Source: a bacterium ADurb.Bin374 (GTDB lineage: Bacteria > Riflebacteria > Ozemobacteria > Ozemobacterales > Ozemobacteraceae). From it: a stretch of DNA of 8,861 nucleotides. The stretch's first letter is position 1. Each line of letters opens with the position of its first letter. A program made the translations under genes and the position numbers. Under the pieces are notes generated by a model that saw nothing but the letters and a program-made list of their open reading frames with translations, had not been told where the DNA came from and ran no database searches. The stretch is taken from assembly GCA_002068715.1 (NCBI GenBank), contig MWAR01000491.1:1-8861 (forward strand), written 5' to 3'. Shown here in pieces: positions 1-5,830 of this stretch.

Positions 1-453
1 ATCGCTCCCAGGGAGAAGGAAAGCGCACCTGCCGGGGTCGAGCCGTTCGCTTCGGAACAGGCTGAGCCGGAAGCTGGCGATATTCTGCTCCGCAAGGCGG
101 ATATGGAGGAGACGAAAAAGGCGTCGGACGAGCTTGCCCCTGATTACGAGCCCGGTTTCGCCCCGCCGCCTCCGGTAAAAGCTGCCGTGGAGAGATTCCG
201 GCAGGATTTCATCGACGAGACGACGACCGGAATCTCGCCCCGCAAACAGGCCCGTATCGAAGAACTCATGGTCGCCCACGCCGCGGACATGCGCGAGGGG
301 CCGCTCGATATCGACCAGTGGGTTCTTTCCGGGTGGATCACCGTGAAGGAACGTATCCAGCTCGCCCCACCGGAAGGGATGAGATGGTTCGCGGTCCGGA
401 CCGGAACAGCCTGGAAGGCCGAACTTCGTTCGAAACGACGCAACGAAAAATAA
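1..453 (+). CDS. Unrecognised protein, C-terminal part (gene begins before the window)
   Basis: The reading frame is open from the first base to the TAA at 451-453, so this is the last 150 codons of a longer gene. The ATG at 103 is in frame, but it has no convincing ribosome binding site and the coding character continues upstream, so I treat it as internal. The visible part starts with an acidic, Glu/Ala/Pro-rich stretch typical of a flexible linker. It then has a four-proline run (about residues 56-59) and a compact charged region ending in a basic tail rich in Lys and Arg. A Trp-containing segment (QWVLSGWITVKER) may be the core of a small folded domain. No signal peptide, transmembrane helix or catalytic motif is visible in this part. 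I do not recognise the family. The opposite-strand open frame here is a shadow. Confidence 0.75.
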   Translation: MAPREKESAPAGVEPFASEQAEPEAGDILLRKADMEETKKASDELAPDYEPGFAPPPPVKAAVERFRQDFIDETTTGISPRKQARIEELMVAHAADMREGPLDIDQWVLSGWITVKERIQLAPPEGMRWFAVRTGTAWKAELRSKRRNEK

Positions 454-480
454 ATTTTCCCCGCCCCCCGATTTCAGCTG

Positions 481-520
481 ATGCCTCCGTGGAACCACAA
501 CTTTCCATCGGAGGCATTTT
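481..520 (+). promoter_or_regulatory. Stem-loop with a short T run that masks the next gene's ribosome binding site
   Basis: ATGCCTCCG (481-489) pairs perfectly with CGGAGGCAT (509-517). Inside it TGGAA (490-494) pairs with TTCCA (503-507), leaving T508 bulged and an 8-base loop (495-502), for a stem of about 14 bp. Four T residues follow (517-520), so it may terminate the upstream transcript. The 3' arm contains GGAGG (510-514), the Shine-Dalgarno sequence of the ATG at 522. In a read-through transcript the helix would hide that site. The structure is read directly from the sequence; its function as terminator, translational switch or both is inference. Confidence 0.6.
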
Positions 521-521
521 C

Positions 522-1085
522 ATGTTGAGACGTTCCTTCATGATCCTGAATATCGGCTTCGTCATGGTCGGTTGTCTGCTTCTCACCGGATTCCTAAGTG
601 ATTCCGGGATTCGACGAGGCGCTTCGTTCACGCGAATCGGACTTTCGGGTGTATTGTGGCGCGAGCTTTCCGGCGGGAGACTCGGGGGTGTGCGCTGCGA
701 TGAGCTCGTCGGTTCTCTTCCTTCGCTTGCCGGGGGCGGAGCGTGGGAATCGTCGGTATACGATCCCGACGAGCGGTGCTGGTATCTGACCGGCTGGATC
801 GTCGACGAGCGTGTCGATTGCCGGAGAATGTCGCTGACGTTGTGGCCGATAGCCGGCAGCGCAGGAGGCCTGGCCTGGCGATTCCACCTGGTGTGTACGA
901 GCCTGCCTCCGGCGGAGCCGGCGTGTGTGGAAATCGAAGGCGCCTGGCGATGCGGAAACGGCCAGACACGGATCGTATGGACCGCGACGGAGAGCGAGAC
1001 GGATGAGGCCGGCATATTTCAGACGTGCATGATCAGAGATGAACCAAGACCTGGCGGTGACTGGAAAATCGCCGGCGTGAGGTAA
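522..1085 (+). CDS. Trp- and Cys-rich exported or membrane-anchored protein, unknown function
   Basis: This is a 187-residue protein of unrecognised family. I chose the ATG at 522 because GGAGG (510-514) lies 7 bases upstream and a typical export signal begins there: a short basic N-terminus (residues 1-5) and then a hydrophobic stretch of about 20 residues (7-25). Earlier in-frame codons would overlap the preceding gene. Cys18 lies inside the hydrophobic segment with a poor lipobox (M-V-G-C), so a membrane anchor or ordinary signal peptide is more likely than a lipoprotein. The exported part has seven cysteines (59, 86, 100, 125, 135, 144, 169) and nine tryptophans, suggesting a small disulfide-bonded domain. 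An N-terminal helix with a small Cys domain also recalls minor pilins, but the pilin GFxxxE motif is absent. A long antisense frame (1118-594) lacks such support. Confidence 0.62.
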   Translation: MLRRSFMILNIGFVMVGCLLLTGFLSDSGIRRGASFTRIGLSGVLWRELSGGRLGGVRCDELVGSLPSLAGGGAWESSVYDPDERCWYLTGWIVDERVDCRRMSLTLWPIAGSAGGLAWRFHLVCTSLPPAEPACVEIEGAWRCGNGQTRIVWTATESETDEAGIFQTCMIRDEPRPGGDWKIAGVR

Positions 1086-1125
1086 CCGTGGCAGTGCACG
1101 GTATGAATCGCCGATCAAGCTGATC

Positions 1126-1154
1126 TTGTCATCGGGACGATGAACGTGTACACT
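1126..1154 (+). promoter_or_regulatory. Sigma-70-like promoter upstream of trxA
   Basis: TTGTCA (1126-1131, five of six matches to the -35 consensus) is followed after exactly 17 bases by TACACT (1149-1154, four of six at -10). Transcription would start near 1161, leaving a leader of about 50 bases before the trxA ATG at 1209. The -10 overlaps a perfect 8-base palindrome, GTGTACAC (1146-1153), which could be an operator. This is a consensus match by eye only. Confidence 0.45.
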
Positions 1155-1208
1155 TCTCGCGTTTCATGAATGTCCCGGCATTGGGGCGAGTATCTTCAGG
1201 AGGTTGTC

Positions 1209-1532
1209 ATGTCCAAGGAACTGAACGAAGCGAACTTCAAGAGCGAGATTTCCGATTACGCCGGCGCTGCGCTGGTGGATTTCTGGGCCCCCTGGTGCGG
1301 GCCGTGCCGGATCATGGGTCCGATCGTGGACAACCTGGCGAAGAAATACGAAGGCAAGATCAAGATTGCGAAAGTCAACGTCGACGACAATCAGGGCCTC
1401 GCCGGCCAGTTCAACGTGATGTCGATTCCGAGCCTGGTCTTCTTCAAAGGCGGGAAGGTCGTTCACACGCATCTTGGCGCCACCACGGAAGCCGATCTCG
1501 AGAACCAGCTGAAGCAGCACTTCGGCCTCTGA
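1209..1532 (+). CDS. trxA: Thioredoxin
   Basis: This is a cytoplasmic thioredoxin of 107 residues, the usual size for the single-domain family. It reduces disulfides in target proteins and is itself recycled by thioredoxin reductase, which is not in this window. The active site WCGPC is at residues 29-33 (Cys30 and Cys33) within the classic context D-F-W-A-P-W-C-G-P-C. The conserved cis-proline is Pro74 in the segment S-I-P-S-L; most relatives have Thr where Ser75 stands. The C-terminal glycines (81-82) and a final amphipathic helix also fit the fold. I chose the ATG at 1209 because AGGAGG (1198-1203) lies 5 bases upstream and the protein then aligns with canonical starts; an in-frame ATG at 1170 would add 13 unlikely residues. 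There is no signal peptide. The oxidoreductase gene begins 21 bases after the stop in the same frame, so the two are probably cotranscribed. Confidence 0.97.
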   Translation: MSKELNEANFKSEISDYAGAALVDFWAPWCGPCRIMGPIVDNLAKKYEGKIKIAKVNVDDNQGLAGQFNVMSIPSLVFFKGGKVVHTHLGATTEADLENQLKQHFGL

Positions 1533-1553
1533 GCCGTCAGGACTCCCCACGAC

Positions 1554-3149
1554 ATGTATATTCTGGCGGGGGGGGCGTGGCGGTCCGGCTTTCCCGACTA
1601 TTTCAGGGGGCCGGGACAGATCCGCATCCGGGTACTGGCGTTCAGGAACCTGGCGCGCATCGATGGGCTGTATTTCGTGCGCCCGCGAAGCATGCGGCTG
1701 CTGGTCAACTACCTGTTCGAGTTCGGGTTGCGCGGGGTGGTGCGCAAGGTCAGGTCCCGTCTCGGGGAACGATTCCGTAATGAGAAGTATATATCTATAG
1801 GTATAGGAAAAGTTCTCGAGGCCGACGCCGGTTCCGCACATGCCGTTGGAAGTCACGTCGCGTTTCTCGCGCCGTGTCACCCGGCCTGTGTCGAGCGGAT
1901 CGTCCTGGACGTCGGCCTGGTCGTTCCGCTCGAAGTGGGACACCGGTTCGACGAACGGGCGATCCTCCACGGCGGCCCTGCCGAAACGCTGCCTGACGCC
2001 GATTTCTGGAACGGCATCGCCGGCTTCAGCGAACACTCCGGCAGGATCCTCGAACCGGATCTCCTGGCTGACCTGCATGAAAGGCTGAAAGGGGCTGCAT
2101 CGGCGGAAACCTGGGCGGAATGCGGGAAACTGTTCATTCCCGATCATGATGTCACGACCCCTGCGTCAGAAACGATCGCGGCAGAGGCTTCGTCCGGATC
2201 CTCCGGAAGCCGTGCGAAGCCCTCCGGCATCGTGTATGGCTACGGGAATTACGCGAAATCCTTTTTGATTCCGAACGCATCGCCGTTCATAGACATCCGG
2301 AAAATTCATGAGATCGACCCGACGCAGATCCAGCTCGAGGAGCGCGGATACGCGTGGGATACCTCGCCTCTGCCGCGGCCGGACGAACGTGCCGATGTGT
2401 TTTTCGGCGCAGGCTACCATCACACCCACGTTGCCGTCGCTCTCGCGGCGCTCGGACAGGGCGCATACGCCGTGATCGAGAAGCCCGTGGCGGTCGACGA
2501 ACGGCAGCTCGAGGCGCTCCTTGCGGCCCTGAAAACGGCCGGCCCGAAACTGTTCTCCTGCTATCACAAAAGATATATTCCGTTTAATATATATGCAATC
2601 GAAGACCTGGGCCTGCGTCCGGGTATGCCGGTCTCCTACTCGTGCGTAGTTTACGAGGTTCCCCTTCCGAAACGGCACTGGTACCACTGGCCGAACGCGA
2701 AGAGCCGGCTGGTGTCGAACGGCTGTCACTGGATCGACCATTTTCTCTACCTGAACGGTTTTCCGAAGGTCCGCTCCTTCGACCTCGCGATCGCGCCGGA
2801 CGAGACGCTGAACGTGTCGGTCACGGCCGCGAATGGCGCGTTTTTCACGATGGTTCTGACCGATCGGGGCAGTGAGCGTGTCGGGTTGCGCGATTACATC
2901 GAGCTTCGCACGGCCGATTCGACCGTGCGGATGATGGACGGTTCGAGCTACGTGGCAGAGGGCCCCGACCGGGTGATCCGCCGGGCGTCGATCAACAAGC
3001 TGTTCAGCTACCAGAACATGTACGCGACGATCTCCGAGAAAATCTCCCGCGGCGAACCCGGCGACACCGTCGAGTCGGTACGCAACTCCGCCGGCCTGAT
3101 TCTCGATCTCGAACGCCTGTACCGGGCACGATGCGGGGGCGCTTCCTGA
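1554..3149 (+). CDS. Gfo/Idh/MocA-family oxidoreductase with an N-terminal alcohol-dehydrogenase-like segment
   Basis: This 531-residue protein is probably an NAD(P)-dependent sugar or polyol dehydrogenase. The C-terminal part (about 222-531) is a complete Gfo/Idh/MocA unit. It has the dinucleotide-binding turn G-Y-G-N-Y-A (229-234), the EKP motif (309-311) with the expected catalytic Lys310, and G-C-H-W-I-D (390-395) with the expected catalytic His392. The Asp usual four residues before that His is Ser388. Residues 20-125 resemble the GroES-like start of the zinc alcohol dehydrogenase half in bi-domain oxidoreductases (pattern G-Q-I-R-I-R-V, then K-V-R-S-R-L, then V-G-S-H-V-A). The NAD-binding domain that should follow is missing, replaced by about 95 residues of uncertain fold. 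The start at 1554 has only a weak AGGA (1539-1542). Eight G residues lie at 1568-1575, just after the start. Two AT-rich patches with ATA codons (1788-1806, 2570-2596) differ from the GC-rich rest. The substrate is unknown. Confidence 0.85.
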   Translation: MYILAGGAWRSGFPDYFRGPGQIRIRVLAFRNLARIDGLYFVRPRSMRLLVNYLFEFGLRGVVRKVRSRLGERFRNEKYISIGIGKVLEADAGSAHAVGSHVAFLAPCHPACVERIVLDVGLVVPLEVGHRFDERAILHGGPAETLPDADFWNGIAGFSEHSGRILEPDLLADLHERLKGAASAETWAECGKLFIPDHDVTTPASETIAAEASSGSSGSRAKPSGIVYGYGNYAKSFLIPNASPFIDIRKIHEIDPTQIQLEERGYAWDTSPLPRPDERADVFFGAGYHHTHVAVALAALGQGAYAVIEKPVAVDERQLEALLAALKTAGPKLFSCYHKRYIPFNIYAIEDLGLRPGMPVSYSCVVYEVPLPKRHWYHWPNAKSRLVSNGCHWIDHFLYLNGFPKVRSFDLAIAPDETLNVSVTAANGAFFTMVLTDRGSERVGLRDYIELRTADSTVRMMDGSSYVAEGPDRVIRRASINKLFSYQNMYATISEKISRGEPGDTVESVRNSAGLILDLERLYRARCGGAS

Positions 3150-3170
3150 AACTTGCCGCCGGCCGGTGAG

Positions 3171-3944
3171 CTACCTGGATTTCGACGACAGGAGAGACGC
3201 CCGCATGTCGGTGAATGCGGCCATCAGATCGGCATAGGCGCGAATCGGGCGCGGTGTGTTCGGAGCCGGCGCGTCGATGCTTGTCTGCCGGAAACAATCG
3301 GTTCCCGTGGTCACGCGGGCGTGCGATGCCTCGAGATCCTTCGATAAGGAGGATTTCAGGGCGTGAAGCGTCGAGGAAAAGCTGGAGATACGCGTCAGCA
3401 GCGACTGTGCTTCGGCGTTTTCCGGAAGCGACGGATTGAGACCGAGGAGTTCCCATTCGGCTTCGAGAACGGGGTCGAATTCAGAAATGCCGGCCGCTCT
3501 GGTGCTGATCAATGTCATCTGGGTGGCGATGCCTTCGATCATGTCGTGCGAAACCCCGGGACGGCCGGAGACGAAGTGATTGCGCAGCCTTCCGAGTAGA
3601 TCGGAGATCTGGATGATGCGGGTTTCCCAGAGGGGGTCGTTCGCCCATGGGCCTGGGGGGGCGGCGCGGTAACGATTCGTGAAATTCAGCCAGGAGGACA
3701 TGATCGACGCCATGAGATGTTCAGCTGTTTGCACATCGAATGCGTTGATGGCGGAAGCCGCTTTCTGGAGATTTCTGACCATGTCGAGAAGGGCCGCGGA
3801 AAATTCGTCTGACGGATCTCTGCCGGAAATGAGTGCCAGAACGGTATCGTCACAGGAAAAGAGAGGGGCGGAACATGCAACGATGGCCGAGATGAGGGCC
3901 AAGGCACAAAGAGTGTTGCGATGATGCCGCTGAAGACGGTTCAT
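3171..3944 (-). CDS. Predicted helical lipoprotein, unknown function
   Basis: This 257-residue protein is of unrecognised family. The N-terminus is basic (R3, R6, H7, H8, R9), followed by a hydrophobic stretch (11-23) and a good lipobox I-V-A-C ending at Cys24. It should therefore be lipid-modified and held in the inner or outer membrane. The rest is mostly predicted helical, with long amphipathic stretches at about 45-90, 105-150 and 175-210. A Pro-rich break (A-A-P-P-G-P-W, 94-100) and a Pro-rich segment near 225-233 interrupt it. There is no CxxCH haem motif or enzyme signature. Its ATG overlaps the TGA of the upstream gene (ATGA, 3944-3941), so translation is probably coupled and the two products likely work together. 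The gene ends 21 bases from the convergent oxidoreductase; that gap holds no clear terminator, only a short GC-rich palindrome. Confidence 0.8.
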   Translation of the reverse strand: MNRLQRHHRNTLCALALISAIVACSAPLFSCDDTVLALISGRDPSDEFSAALLDMVRNLQKAASAINAFDVQTAEHLMASIMSSWLNFTNRYRAAPPGPWANDPLWETRIIQISDLLGRLRNHFVSGRPGVSHDMIEGIATQMTLISTRAAGISEFDPVLEAEWELLGLNPSLPENAEAQSLLTRISSFSSTLHALKSSLSKDLEASHARVTTGTDCFRQTSIDAPAPNTPRPIRAYADLMAAFTDMRASLLSSKSR

Positions 3945-4744
3945 GGTTGCTGTCCCTGTGTCTCCATTTCGATGCTGGACTCGATGTTCGGCATGCGGAG
4001 TTTCTCCGGACGTGCTTCGAATGCCTCTGATGCAACGTTCTTGAAGAGTTCGCCGTAATCGAGAAGCTGGGGGCGGCTGTCATGTTTTTCAAAGTAACTC
4101 AGCAGGCTGATGTTTGGCCGGAACATCACGTCGAAAACGATCGTCGGAGATACCGACAGCCTGTTCAGATAGACGAGCCTTCCCGAGCGGTCGAGAACGC
4201 GGAACGTTGCCGTAACGTTTTCACGGATGACCGTTCTGACGATTGCCAGATCGAAAAAGATGAAATCCAGAAGGTTGATCGTGTCACCGTCGTATTTCGC
4301 GACGTGGACCGTGAGAGACAATGGGGATGAGGCAGTCTCCGCGGCCGATGCGAGCCCGTCGTAATCATCTTCCAGAAGCATCTTGCCCGGTATGCGAGCC
4401 ACGGATGATGCGGGCCATGTTCGTTCCAGCGCATTCCAGACCCGTTCTATCTGAAGCTCTGTGGCAGGCTTCGGGGATTCTCCCCAGCTCACTCCCGCAA
4501 GCATGATTCCGTCGGGGCGAACGCTATCGGAGGCAAGGCGCGAAACCAGTTCCTTTCTGAACTGGAGGCAGGCTTCCCCGAGTCCGTAGCCGCCCTGGGT
4601 GGAGAGATCTTCGGAAGCGCTTGCGAATGGGATCCACTCGTGGACGAAGTTCAGGCATGCTTGCCCTTCCTGAGGCCAGGCGAAGAGCAGCCAAAGCAGA
4701 AAAAAGCCCCTTAGCCCTTTGACGGCGGAGTTGAACGATGTCAT
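3941..4744 (-). CDS. Predicted secreted protein, unknown function
   Basis: This 267-residue exported protein is the first gene of a two-gene minus-strand operon. I chose the ATG at 4744 because it begins a clear signal peptide: K9 and R12, then a hydrophobic core rich in Phe, Leu and Trp (14-23), with likely cleavage after G-Q-A (27-29). The frame stays open upstream to 4954, but those residues look non-coding and cover the promoter region. A GAGGA lies about 10 bases before the ATG, a loose but usable site. The mature N-terminus carries Cys30 and Cys59. The second half (about 142-215) reads as alternating beta strands, including F-R-V-L-D-R-S-G-R-L-V-Y (181-192). That is loosely reminiscent of envelope proteins of the CsgG/LpoB type, but I have no motif to confirm it. 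No enzyme signature is visible. Confidence 0.78.
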   Translation of the reverse strand: MTSFNSAVKGLRGFFLLWLLFAWPQEGQACLNFVHEWIPFASASEDLSTQGGYGLGEACLQFRKELVSRLASDSVRPDGIMLAGVSWGESPKPATELQIERVWNALERTWPASSVARIPGKMLLEDDYDGLASAAETASSPLSLTVHVAKYDGDTINLLDFIFFDLAIVRTVIRENVTATFRVLDRSGRLVYLNRLSVSPTIVFDVMFRPNISLLSYFEKHDSRPQLLDYGELFKNVASEAFEARPEKLRMPNIESSIEMETQGQQP

Positions 4745-4771
4745 ACGGTGCGTATCCTCTGTTTGGCAGAT

Positions 4772-4784
4772 GAGACCATGTCTC
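4772..4784. repeat. Inverted repeat at the predicted minus-strand transcription start
   Basis: GAGAC (4772-4776) and GTCTC (4780-4784) form perfect 5-bp arms around CAT. The element sits about 10-20 bases downstream of the minus-strand -10 (4794-4799), so it falls at or just after the expected start point. It could be a repressor site or a short hairpin at the mRNA 5' end. Arms this short can also occur by chance. Confidence 0.3.
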
Positions 4785-4793
4785 TTCCTCCGC

Positions 4794-4822
4794 ATTTTAC
4801 CTGCCAGACATCTCTGTTGCAA
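4794..4822 (-). promoter_or_regulatory. Candidate promoter for the minus-strand operon
   Basis: On the minus strand, TTGCAA (4822-4817) and TAAAAT (4799-4794, five of six matches to the -10 consensus) are separated by exactly 17 bases. Transcription would begin near 4787, giving a leader of about 43 bases before the ATG at 4744. The -35 is weaker, with four of six matches. Confidence 0.5.
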
Positions 4823-4895
4823 TCGAGAGCATGGAGGAATGGGGGAGTCTTCATCTTTCACAAAGAACGTACAGACCGGAGCCGGTGTTGGAAAA

Positions 4896-4925
4896 TGTAA
4901 AAACAATTTGCCTATTTTGTAAAAA
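4896..4925. repeat. Two TGTAAAAA direct repeats, 22 bases apart
   Basis: TGTAAAAA occurs at 4896-4903 and again at 4918-4925. The 22-base period equals about two turns of DNA, so both copies face the same side of the helix. The pair lies between the two divergent promoters, about 32 bases upstream of the plus-strand -35. This placement suits an activator site or an UP-like element. The tract is AT-rich, so chance recurrence is possible. Confidence 0.3.
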
Positions 4926-4956
4926 ATATTTTGATTCTTCCGAGCGAAGATCATTC

Positions 4957-4985
4957 TTGAAAATACTCACTTTTCACTCTATCCT
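4957..4985 (+). promoter_or_regulatory. Candidate promoter for the plus-strand exported-protein operon
   Basis: TTGAAA (4957-4962, five of six matches) and TATCCT (4980-4985, four of six) are separated by exactly 17 bases. Transcription would start near 4992, giving a leader of about 92 bases before the ATG at 5084. An AT-rich tract lies just upstream (4892-4935), as is common before strong promoters. No competing promoter is obvious within the operon. Confidence 0.45.
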
Positions 4986-5020
4986 TGTTTCCAGGACGGC
5001 GGTTTCGAGAGGAGTTTTCC

Positions 5021-5043
5021 GTGGCGCCACACACCGGGCCCGG
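5021..5043. repeat. Two adjacent perfect 10-bp palindromes in the operon leader
   Basis: GTGGCGCCAC (5021-5030) and CCGGGCCCGG (5034-5043) are each perfectly self-complementary and lie three bases apart. They fall roughly 30-52 bases after the predicted transcription start and 40 bases before the first start codon. Palindromes without a loop suit a dimeric DNA-binding protein better than an RNA hairpin. Whether they are used is unknown. Confidence 0.35.
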
Positions 5044-5083
5044 GAGTTGCTGGTCTATAGAAAATCCACACCGGAGAGCGAAT

Positions 5084-5827
5084 ATGAGAATGTCGTCAGC
5101 CCTGTTGCTGTTCCTGATGTCTCTGGGCGGAGTCGCCTGGGGACAGCAGATATCATTCGTCGACACGAGGCTGCTGCTACTCGCGCATCCGCTGTTCCGC
5201 CAGTTTTCAGCCGAGACGTGCCGTTTTTCTGGTACACCTTCCGAGCCTGTTCGCGACGGCGAAGCAGGGATCAAACGTATCGAGTCCGAGCTCGCAGTTG
5301 TTCGTCAAAAGCATGCCGGGTTGCCGGCTGCCTGGGCGCAACGATTGGCCGCGAAGCAATCCCCTGGCAAGCGAAAGGCGACGGAAGAAGCTTTCATCGC
5401 TGAACAGAAGAAACTGGCCGAATGCGTGCGAATGCTCGAAGAGCGACTCATCCAGCTTCGGGGTGTCCCTGGAAGACCTGGACTGACGCTCAATATTTCG
5501 ATGATCGGACAAGTGAACACGATCGCTCGTGACATCCGAGCCGCAATCTCACGTGTGAAGGCTGGTTCCCCCGGCCCCGTCATCGATATTTCCCCTCTGA
5601 TGCCGGACGGCACGCCGACCTATGCATCCGAAGTCGTGTACTCGAATTTGAATTTCCAGTTCTGGCGGGCAGCTTTCACCCCCGATGAGAACGCCGTCAC
5701 CTGGCTCGACAACGCGAAGCGGTTCCTTGCCGCGAAGCATCCGCTCTTTCTTCCTGTCGTCCATGGCGGTATCGATGCCCGGCTCGACGCGGTCAAATTC
5801 CTGGAACAAGCCACTGGAGGTCGATGA
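5084..5827 (+). CDS. Exported Skp/OmpH-like coiled-coil protein, first of two paralogues
   Basis: This 247-residue protein is probably periplasmic. I chose the ATG at 5084 because GGAGAG (5073-5078) lies 5 bases upstream and a signal peptide starts there, with a hydrophobic core (5-18) and likely cleavage after V-A-W-G (17-20). An ATG two codons later is also possible. The mature protein opens with a short strand and the signature V-D-T-R-L-L-L-L-A-H-P (26-36). A charged helical region likely to form a coiled coil follows (about 58-125), then a second helix and the strand G-P-V-I-D-I-S (164-170). This strand, coiled-coil, strand plan is that of Skp/OmpH chaperones, which are usually about 160 residues. 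The extra C-terminal 75 residues contain H-G-G-I-D (227-231), also present in the next gene's product. The Skp link rests on architecture, not on a decisive motif. Confidence 0.78.
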   Translation: MRMSSALLLFLMSLGGVAWGQQISFVDTRLLLLAHPLFRQFSAETCRFSGTPSEPVRDGEAGIKRIESELAVVRQKHAGLPAAWAQRLAAKQSPGKRKATEEAFIAEQKKLAECVRMLEERLIQLRGVPGRPGLTLNISMIGQVNTIARDIRAAISRVKAGSPGPVIDISPLMPDGTPTYASEVVYSNLNFQFWRAAFTPDENAVTWLDNAKRFLAAKHPLFLPVVHGGIDARLDAVKFLEQATGGR

Positions 5828-5830
5828 AAC

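Larger units (their letters stand above)
4745..5083. other. Divergent intergenic control region between two exported-protein operons
   Basis: These 339 bases hold no gene I can support. The region is more AT-rich than its surroundings, most clearly at 4890-4935. It contains a candidate promoter for each direction, a short inverted repeat at the likely minus-strand start point, a pair of TGTAAAAA repeats, and two 10-bp palindromes in the plus-strand leader. Short open frames cross it in several phases but have no ribosome binding site and no protein-like composition. The layout suggests joint control of both operons. Confidence 0.7.

Noticed and set aside
594..1118. 174-codon open frame on the minus strand opposite the Cys-rich gene
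   Set aside because: It has no ribosome binding site or export signal and has an Arg/Pro-rich shadow composition. The plus-strand gene has both a GGAGG and a signal sequence. Some doubt remains because that gene has no known homologue to me.
1111..1135. Imperfect inverted repeat (CGATCAAG ... CTTG..ATCG) as terminator of the gene at 522
   Set aside because: The arms match only with a two-base insertion and no T run follows. It also overlaps the trxA -35.
1164..2147. 327-codon open frame on the minus strand
   Set aside because: It runs antisense through trxA and into the oxidoreductase gene; trxA is certain, so this is a codon-bias shadow.
3150..3170. GC-rich palindrome between the convergent genes as a shared terminator
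   Set aside because: The self-complementary core is only about 8 bases with no loop or T run on either strand, so it is too weak to call.
4745..4954. 70-residue upstream extension of the minus-strand secreted protein
   Set aside because: It would bury the signal peptide, cover a good promoter and cross an AT-rich non-coding tract. The ATG at 4744 begins a normal signal peptide.
4831..5403. 190-codon open frame on the plus strand across the divergent region
   Set aside because: It starts in the intergenic region and overlaps the first Skp-like gene in another frame, with a Cys/Arg/Ser-rich, non-protein-like composition.
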